Shown in pieces: positions 1-4,336 of a DNA stretch of 9,005 bases (within the stretch, counting starts at the first letter, position 1; each line of letters begins with the position of its first letter). Source of the stretch: Desulfamplus sp. (GTDB lineage: Bacteria > Desulfobacterota > Desulfobacteria > Desulfobacterales > Desulfobacteraceae). The position numbers were made by a program, and so were the translations under genes. The DNA is taken from NCBI GenBank assembly GCA_015233755.1, contig JADFXA010000069.1, forward strand, positions 1 through 9,005, written 5' to 3'. The notes beneath the pieces were generated by a model. The model worked only from the letters and a program-made list of their open reading frames with translations, did no database searches and was not told where the DNA came from.

Positions 1-65
1 CAAAGCTGTTTTCTGAAAACCTTGAGAAAGTGTTTATAGAGGTAGTAAATACTAAAGAGAACTAA
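1..65 (+). CDS. C-terminal end of a plus-strand CDS, unknown protein (partial)
   Basis: The frame starting at base 3 is open from the window edge and reads KLFSENLEKVFIEVVNTKEN before a TAA stop at 63-65. The mix of hydrophobic and charged residues, with a short amphipathic stretch (LEKVFIEVV), looks like the end of a real protein. The other two plus frames have stops inside this stretch. Twenty residues are too few to name a family. The minus strand also has an open frame over these 65 bases, so the strand choice rests on the protein-like composition and the convergent layout. If real, this gene converges on the membrane-protein gene at 147-905, with the GC-rich hairpin between them. Confidence 0.5.
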   Translation, partial: KLFSENLEKVFIEVVNTKEN

Positions 66-92
66 TAAAATACGGCGTAAAAATTCCTATCC

Positions 93-111
93 CCGCCGCA
101 AGCTGCGGCGG
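93..111. terminator. GC-rich perfect hairpin between convergent genes (possible terminator or dispersed palindrome)
   Basis: CCGCCGCA, a 3-base loop AGC, then TGCGGCGG form a perfect 8-bp stem in otherwise AT-rich DNA. It lies 27 bp after the plus-strand stop and 35 bp after the minus-strand stop at 147. It is not a textbook intrinsic terminator. On the plus strand it is followed by TTAAAAAAG, with no T-run. On the minus strand the first T-run (TTTTT) comes about 11 bases after the stem. It may still end transcription from either side, or it may be one copy of a genome-wide intergenic palindrome; one window cannot distinguish these. Confidence 0.4.
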
Positions 112-146
112 TTAAAAAAGCTACACAAGAAACATTTGCAGATCCT

Positions 147-905
147 CTATTTACCTATTTTTTTTCTTATTTTATATATGGCCTTCTTAAGAAAACCTTC
201 AGGTTCTTTTGATGCTGATGCCTCCATTGCATAAATTCTCTTAGTCAATTCTAATACAGGAGCTAAGGCATCTTTTGAACTTGTAAAAATTTCGTTTTTT
301 TGTTCTTCAATCTGCTTAATACCGCTCTCTTGGTTAACTTTATACGATACATAGAGAGCTTCAACTTTTTTTTCTAACTTGTCATATGTTTGCTTAAGTT
401 TTGTTTTCTCTTTTTCGATTACTTTTATCTCTTTTTCTGCAATTTTTATCTGATCGGGAAACTGCTTACCAATCTCATTTAGTCGTTTAATCTCACTTTC
501 AAGAGTAATAAGACTATCATTAAAAATGATAGCTGCATCATAAAACTCTGGAAGTAAATCAAATGAGAACCTTATCACCTCTTCAGCAAGTATAATGTTT
601 GGAAGCTCTTTTTTTACATACTCTCGTTTTACTACTTGAGGAACTTTTTTAGTAAAATATATTTTATAAACAACAAACGCAGCAACTCCAACGGATATAA
701 AAACCAGTATAACAAAGATAATTTTTTTAGATAAAAATTTTCTCTTTTTCTTTGCAGCTGTTTCAGACAGATTATCTGTAACAGCTACAGCTTCTTTGTT
801 ATCCCCTCTTTTTCTCCCCCCTTTTGTCTTGCCTTTGGTTTTATCTTCAACAGGTGGTGTTTCTGCGGGAGGAGGAGCGTTTTCTTTTTTCTTTTTTCCA
901 AACAT
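147..905 (-). CDS. Single-pass membrane protein with basic N-terminus and coiled coil, function unknown
   Basis: I do not recognise this 252-residue protein. Residues 1-60 are very basic and Pro/Lys/Glu-rich, with clusters KKKK (4-7) and KKKRK (52-56), and are probably disordered and cytosolic. One hydrophobic segment at about 61-80 (KIIFVILVFISVGVAAFVVY) is a good transmembrane helix. The positive-inside rule places the C-terminal part outside the inner membrane. Residues about 130-205 are rich in Lys and Glu with heptad-like spacing and should form a coiled coil. The C-terminus is basic again (KKAIYKIRKKIGK). There is no cleavable signal peptide, cysteine or enzyme motif. The ATG at 905 is the only plausible start, because an in-frame stop lies about 36 bases upstream, but no Shine-Dalgarno sequence is visible. 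The TetR gene ends 81 bp upstream, so the protein could be its target or simply a neighbour. Confidence 0.75.
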   Translation of the reverse strand: MFGKKKKENAPPPAETPPVEDKTKGKTKGGRKRGDNKEAVAVTDNLSETAAKKKRKFLSKKIIFVILVFISVGVAAFVVYKIYFTKKVPQVVKREYVKKELPNIILAEEVIRFSFDLLPEFYDAAIIFNDSLITLESEIKRLNEIGKQFPDQIKIAEKEIKVIEKEKTKLKQTYDKLEKKVEALYVSYKVNQESGIKQIEEQKNEIFTSSKDALAPVLELTKRIYAMEASASKEPEGFLKKAIYKIRKKIGK

Positions 906-937
906 AATTTTTATATAATTAATAAAAGAGTTGTTTA

Positions 938-965
938 TTCATAACGTTTATATGGTGATAGACAA
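938..965 (-). promoter_or_regulatory. Weak sigma70-like promoter candidate for the membrane-protein gene
   Basis: On the minus strand, TTGTCT (960-965, 4 of 6 to the -35 consensus) and TATGAA (938-943, 4 of 6 to the -10) are separated by 16 bp. This would give a leader of roughly 25-30 bases before the ATG at 905. AT-rich spacers give such matches by chance, so this is tentative. Read-through from the TetR gene is equally possible. Confidence 0.2.
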
Positions 966-986
966 AAAAACTTTATTTGGAGAGAT

Positions 987-1673
987 TTATGTGAGGTATA
1001 AAGAAGAGCTTGCATGAAGACTTTCATTTTGGAATACTAAGCCAAGAATAAATTTAGTCTGATACTCTATATACTCTTCAATTGAAAAATGTTTTGAAAG
1101 ATACCATCTCCTAAAAGCCCACATCTGGCCAAGCACAGAGATATTATGAGCAACAAGAGATGCTGTCTTTTGGTCTATTTCTGGGATATCGCCTTTACCT
1201 GATAATCGAATGAGAGCATTTATAAAGATGTCTGTTATTCTAAGTTCATTTTGAAGAGCTTTTATCTGCCACTGCTTAGGGAGAAATTGACTTACTTGAT
1301 ACATCAAAAGAATATGATCATTCATTTGATCGCACACATTAAAATATTCATGGATAACCTCAGCAAGTGTTGCTCTCCCATTTTCTGTGCTGCAAGATAG
1401 TGCATCTTCAACCGCCCTTTGCACCTCTCCATGTATTGCCTCGCAGACAAGATATAAAACATCTTCTTTACACCTTACATATTCATACAAAGAGCCTATT
1501 GAAAATCCTACAGCTTTTGCAATCATACGAGTGGTTGTTTTATGATAGCCATGTTCCACAAAAAGCTGGACTGTTGCATCAACTATCTGTCTTCTTCGCT
1601 CCTTTACAAGTTCAGGATTCTTAATCTGTGTTGGAACACTGTCAGCATTTAGATTGGGATTTATTTTACTCAT
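987..1673 (-). CDS. TetR/AcrR-family transcriptional regulator
   Basis: The protein has 228 residues, a normal TetR length with a slightly long N-terminal tail. Residues 24-70 form the classic DNA-binding domain: KERRRQIVDATVQLFVEHGY, then TTTRMIAKAVGFSIGSLYEY as the helix-turn-helix, then the KEDVL signature at 69-73. The family binds short palindromes as dimers and usually represses until a small ligand binds the C-terminal all-helical domain. Here that domain (about 80-215) is rich in aromatic and hydrophobic residues (for example MWAFRRWYL at 184-192), which suggests a hydrophobic ligand; this is inference. The ATG at 1673 is the first Met; the next is residue 50, inside the HTH, so the start is secure although only a weak AAAAAAG precedes it. 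It lies 67 bp after the HD-GYP gene, behind a palindrome at 1721-1740, and 81 bp before the membrane-protein gene. Its target is unknown. Confidence 0.93.
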   Translation of the reverse strand: MSKINPNLNADSVPTQIKNPELVKERRRQIVDATVQLFVEHGYHKTTTRMIAKAVGFSIGSLYEYVRCKEDVLYLVCEAIHGEVQRAVEDALSCSTENGRATLAEVIHEYFNVCDQMNDHILLMYQVSQFLPKQWQIKALQNELRITDIFINALIRLSGKGDIPEIDQKTASLVAHNISVLGQMWAFRRWYLSKHFSIEEYIEYQTKFILGLVFQNESLHASSSLYLT

Positions 1674-1720
1674 CTTTTTTAAATCTCATATCAAACTTCA
1701 ATTATTTTATATGGGGTTTA

Positions 1721-1740
1721 TTTAGAAACGCTTTCTTAAA
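1721..1740. promoter_or_regulatory. Imperfect palindrome upstream of the TetR gene, candidate operator
   Basis: TTTAGAAACGCTTTCTTAAA reads as TTTAGAAA, a CGC centre, and TTTCTTAAA. The arms are complementary except for one extra T in the right arm. It ends directly at the HD-GYP stop codon and lies 47-67 bp upstream of the TetR start. TetR proteins often autoregulate through palindromes of this size, so it is a reasonable operator candidate. Its AT-rich arms leave room for chance, and the bulged base spoils the dyad. Confidence 0.3.
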
Positions 1741-3171
1741 TCAAACCTTTGGCTTAAGCCATTCAGGCAAAAACTCGTACACCTCAAGCGGGGTTTTGAT
1801 ACTACGCAAACTATCTGCTTTAAGCTCATCTGGAATATTATCAGAGCTAAGATCAATTGGTGGTGGAGAAGCAGTTGCCGAGAGCGTTTTACCTCTTGAA
1901 TCTGTAAAGGGCAAAACCAAAGGCCCATTACTCTCAAGAACATATGCCAACTGACCACTCTTGAGATAAATTACACTACCTGTCGGATAAATTCCAATAC
2001 TCTTAACAAAGGCATGGAGAACAAACTGGAGCATTTTATCTTTTTTAGCATACTTACGAAAAATATCAGTAACAACATTTATAGGATTAAAAGCCTCTCT
2101 ATAAGAGGTTTTTGAGGTCATGGCATCATACATATCTGCAAGTTTGCATATCTTGACACTCAATGGAATCTCATTTGCAATGATATTCTCAGGGTAGCAC
2201 TGTTTTTCACCTTCATATAGATTCGCATGGTGAAGTCCAACAATATTTTTGACAATTCTGTTTTTTAGACGATTTTTTTCAAGTATTTGAATTCCAAGAC
2301 CATAGGAGTGCTTTTTTATCATGCCAAACTCCATCTCAGTCAATTTACTCTTTTTATTGAGAACGCTGTCAGGGATAAGAGTTTTTCCAATATCATGTAG
2401 AAAAAAACCTGTTGAGATATCGAGTATATCATCTTTAAGATAATATGAGTAAGAGCCAGAAGAGATAGAATTACCAGATGTAGATACCTCATCTCCTGCG
2501 CCTATAGATATATCAAGATGTTTGTTGACCATATTGCTGAAATTTATATTAAAGCGATTTAAAATTGCTGTGCCGATTGCACAAACATTAACAGCGTGGC
2601 TATAAAGAAAATTGTCATAATTTAATATCTCTTTTGTAAGGTAGGAAAATGGATTTTCGGCTGTGTTCAAAAATGCTACTAATTCAGCTACCTGGTTCTC
2701 AACACCACCGTAATCAAACTCTCCTCTTGATTTTTTTATCTCATCAATTGTCTTTTTTACACATTGCTTTGCAAGCTCATATTTTTCAGCAGCAACTATT
2801 TTAATCTCTTCAATTACTTTAAGGCGTTTCTCAATATCTCCTGAAGGAGCTAACGTACTTCTAACTCTATTACCTTTTGTCTGTTTATCTTGTTTTGCAG
2901 CACTGTTTTTTTGTGCTTTTAGTCCATCTTCATCTATTTTAAGATAATTTCCATCACTATCCCAAACGCCACCATAATTTTCAGGATTAAGAGGAAGGTT
3001 TCTAACACCTTGTTCTTTAATAATTTCAAGAACTTTGACGCTGTTTACTAAAACATCTTTTTCAAGTAAAAGAACTCCCTTAGCATTATAAACATCAATA
3101 CCAGTTTTAACCTTACCCCCTTGGGCTACGATTGAGATAAGATTATCAATACTTACCTTTGTTTGGACCAT
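1741..3171 (-). CDS. HD-GYP-domain protein, putative cyclic-di-GMP phosphodiesterase with altered GYP motif
   Basis: This is a soluble 476-residue protein. An N-terminal region (about 1-80) of the kind often found before HD-GYP domains is followed by a Lys/Gln-rich linker and a helical region (115-180). The HD-GYP core spans about 185-375: H192 (YSHAVNV), H259-D260 in FFLHDIGKTLIP with K263, H288 (KKHSYG), H314-H315, and D346 in KLADMYDAMTSKTSYREAF. All expected metal-binding residues are present. The usual HHExxDGxGYP is changed: the Glu after HH is Ala, two residues appear inserted, and GYP reads CYP (325-327). A Ser/Gly-rich insert (about 225-243) separates the first His helix from the HD motif. 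Known HD-GYP enzymes hydrolyse c-di-GMP to pGpG or GMP; whether this variant is active or a binder is open. A C-terminal tail of about 100 residues follows. Its ATG lies 2 bp after the rsmA stop, so translation is probably coupled. Confidence 0.9.
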   Translation of the reverse strand: MVQTKVSIDNLISIVAQGGKVKTGIDVYNAKGVLLLEKDVLVNSVKVLEIIKEQGVRNLPLNPENYGGVWDSDGNYLKIDEDGLKAQKNSAAKQDKQTKGNRVRSTLAPSGDIEKRLKVIEEIKIVAAEKYELAKQCVKKTIDEIKKSRGEFDYGGVENQVAELVAFLNTAENPFSYLTKEILNYDNFLYSHAVNVCAIGTAILNRFNINFSNMVNKHLDISIGAGDEVSTSGNSISSGSYSYYLKDDILDISTGFFLHDIGKTLIPDSVLNKKSKLTEMEFGMIKKHSYGLGIQILEKNRLKNRIVKNIVGLHHANLYEGEKQCYPENIIANEIPLSVKICKLADMYDAMTSKTSYREAFNPINVVTDIFRKYAKKDKMLQFVLHAFVKSIGIYPTGSVIYLKSGQLAYVLESNGPLVLPFTDSRGKTLSATASPPPIDLSSDNIPDELKADSLRSIKTPLEVYEFLPEWLKPKV

Positions 3172-3173
3172 AA

Positions 3174-4202
3174 TTAACCTTTATATACTCCAAAATGCAA
3201 GTGCCAAAATGAAAGTGTAAGATCAATAAACTCTGCTACATCAAGTGTTTCTGCCCTTCTTTCAGGATCAATGCGAGCAAGCTCTAACCCCTTTTCAGTA
3301 AGAGATTTGTCTATTTTAAGTTCTGAGCTGGAAATAGCATTTCTCAATGTCTTTCTTCTTTTAGAAAAAGCAGCCTTTATTACCTGAAATAATAGATGCT
3401 CCTGTTCAGGTGATAAATTATAAGAGTCTGAATATAACTTTGAGGAGGAATCTGAATTAGAAGAAGAATCAATATTACCATCCCCTGCCGGCTTAGAAAG
3501 ATTAGAATTATAACTACTACTGGTTTGAAAAAAATTTACTTCAATCACCCTTGATTCAACATTTGGTTTTGGGAAAAAAAGGTTTGCTCCAACATCAGTA
3601 AGAGTTTTTACTCTTGAACAATACTGCATGATTGCTGACAGCCGCCCATAATCTTTTCCCCCGGGCGGTGAACATATCCTCTCTGCAAGCTCTTTTTGAA
3701 ACATAAGTATGGCTTTTGCAATTAATGTCCGCTTTTCAACGAGCATTAGAAGAACTTGAGAAGAGATATTGTATGGAAGATTACCAATTACGATAATTTT
3801 TGGTTCTGTTCCGCAACTTTTGACTGTTTCATTCTCATTGCTGATATACACTTCTTTGCAATTTATATTGGCCATTTCTTTTGCAATACTTTCAATGTCA
3901 ACCTTAAAAATATCTTTGTGAATCAGCTCAACATTATCAACAGACGCTTCAGATAACTCATCTTTAAGTAGTTGTATCAACCTATCATCTTTTTCAACAG
4001 CGTAGACTTTAGCCGCATGTTTTGCTGCATGAACAGTTATAGCGCCAAGCCCAGCACCAATTTCAAGCACGACATCATTTTTTGAAATTTGTGCAAGATT
4101 TACAATTCGCTCTGCAGCCTTTGGATCCGCAAGAAAATTTTGTCCAAGCTCTTTTCTCGCAAAAAGATTCGATGACTTAAGAAGTGTTCCTGGATATGTC
4201 AT
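3174..4202 (-). CDS. rsmA: 16S rRNA adenine-N6,N6-dimethyltransferase RsmA (KsgA)
   Basis: RsmA dimethylates two adjacent adenines (A1518/A1519 in E. coli numbering) in helix 45 of 16S rRNA late in 30S assembly, using SAM. Signatures in order: LGQNFL (19-24), SAM-binding EIGAGLGAIT (47-56), E70 in VYAVEKD for the ribose, D97 in HKDIF, catalytic NLPYN (141-145), FFPKPNVESRV (209-219), and AFSKRRKTLRNAI (278-290) in the small C-terminal domain. At 342 residues it is longer than the usual 260-290. The excess sits in two insertions: about 112-133 just before the strand leading to NLPYN, and a Ser/Asn-rich stretch at about 227-262 between the catalytic and C-terminal domains. No key residue is lost, so I expect it to be active. 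AAAGG 5 bases before the ATG supports the start. It heads a probable two-gene unit with the HD-GYP gene. Confidence 0.97.
   Translation of the reverse strand: MTYPGTLLKSSNLFARKELGQNFLADPKAAERIVNLAQISKNDVVLEIGAGLGAITVHAAKHAAKVYAVEKDDRLIQLLKDELSEASVDNVELIHKDIFKVDIESIAKEMANINCKEVYISNENETVKSCGTEPKIIVIGNLPYNISSQVLLMLVEKRTLIAKAILMFQKELAERICSPPGGKDYGRLSAIMQYCSRVKTLTDVGANLFFPKPNVESRVIEVNFFQTSSSYNSNLSKPAGDGNIDSSSNSDSSSKLYSDSYNLSPEQEHLLFQVIKAAFSKRRKTLRNAISSSELKIDKSLTEKGLELARIDPERRAETLDVAEFIDLTLSFWHLHFGVYKG
3178..3182 (-). promoter_or_regulatory. Ribosome-binding site of the HD-GYP gene, inside the end of rsmA
   Basis: AAAGG on the minus strand lies 6 bases before the ATG at 3171 and overlaps the last two rsmA codons (Lys-Gly). 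The rsmA TAA follows, then two bases, then the HD-GYP ATG. This layout fixes the HD-GYP start and implies termination-reinitiation coupling. Confidence 0.75.
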
Positions 4203-4207
4203 ATTTA

Positions 4208-4233
4208 CCTTTAATTATTACCCTTTAATTATT
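4208..4233 (-). repeat. 12-bp direct repeat duplicating the rsmA Shine-Dalgarno
   Basis: On the minus strand AATAATTAAAGG occurs twice, at 4222-4233 and 4208-4219, with a 14-bp period. The copy nearer the gene supplies AAAGG 5 bases before the rsmA ATG. The farther copy places AAAGGG about 19 bases upstream, too far to serve this start directly. It may act as a standby ribosome site or be a simple slippage duplication. Confidence 0.55.
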
Positions 4234-4249
4234 TTCTTGGCAGAATCAT

Positions 4250-4282
4250 TTGGTGGTTAATTACCTAATTACAAACCAACAA
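4250..4282. repeat. Inverted repeat in the rsmA upstream region
   Basis: TTGGTGGTT (4250-4258) and AACCAACAA (4274-4282) are complementary at 8 of 9 positions around a 15-base AT-rich spacer that itself contains TAATTA-CC-TAATTA. In RNA this gives a modest hairpin ending about 48 bases before the rsmA ATG. No T-run follows on either strand, so it is not an ordinary intrinsic terminator for the upstream kinase gene. It could be an operator or a leader hairpin. Confidence 0.35.
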
Positions 4283-4306
4283 GAATTTAAATTTATGACC
4301 GTTGAA

Positions 4307-4336
4307 AGTATAGCATTAATCTTCAATCCATATTAA
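4307..4336 (-). promoter_or_regulatory. Candidate sigma70-type promoter for rsmA
   Basis: On the minus strand, TATACT (4307-4312, 5 of 6 to the -10 consensus) follows TTAATA (4331-4336, 4 of 6 to the -35) with an 18-bp spacer. The -35 lies in the last codons of the upstream kinase gene. Transcription would start near 4300, leaving a leader of about 100 bases that contains the inverted repeat at 4250-4282 and the duplicated AAAGG segment. This is motif matching only. Confidence 0.35.

Noticed and set aside
1674..1740. Sigma70 promoter directly upstream of the TetR gene
   Set aside because: TATAAA is present on the minus strand, but no acceptable -35 lies at 16-18 bp, so I did not call it.
1741..3171. 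HD-GYP gene as a pseudogene because of the altered GYP motif
   Set aside because: The frame is intact, with all metal-binding residues and a coupled start, so a divergent functional protein is more likely than decay.
3414..3525. RsmA insert as an intein or inserted domain
   Set aside because: It is about 36 residues of Ser/Asn-rich low complexity with no intein splice residues or fold.
4250..4282. Intrinsic terminator for the soluble kinase gene
   Set aside because: The hairpin has a long loop and a mismatch, and no T-run follows it on the minus strand.
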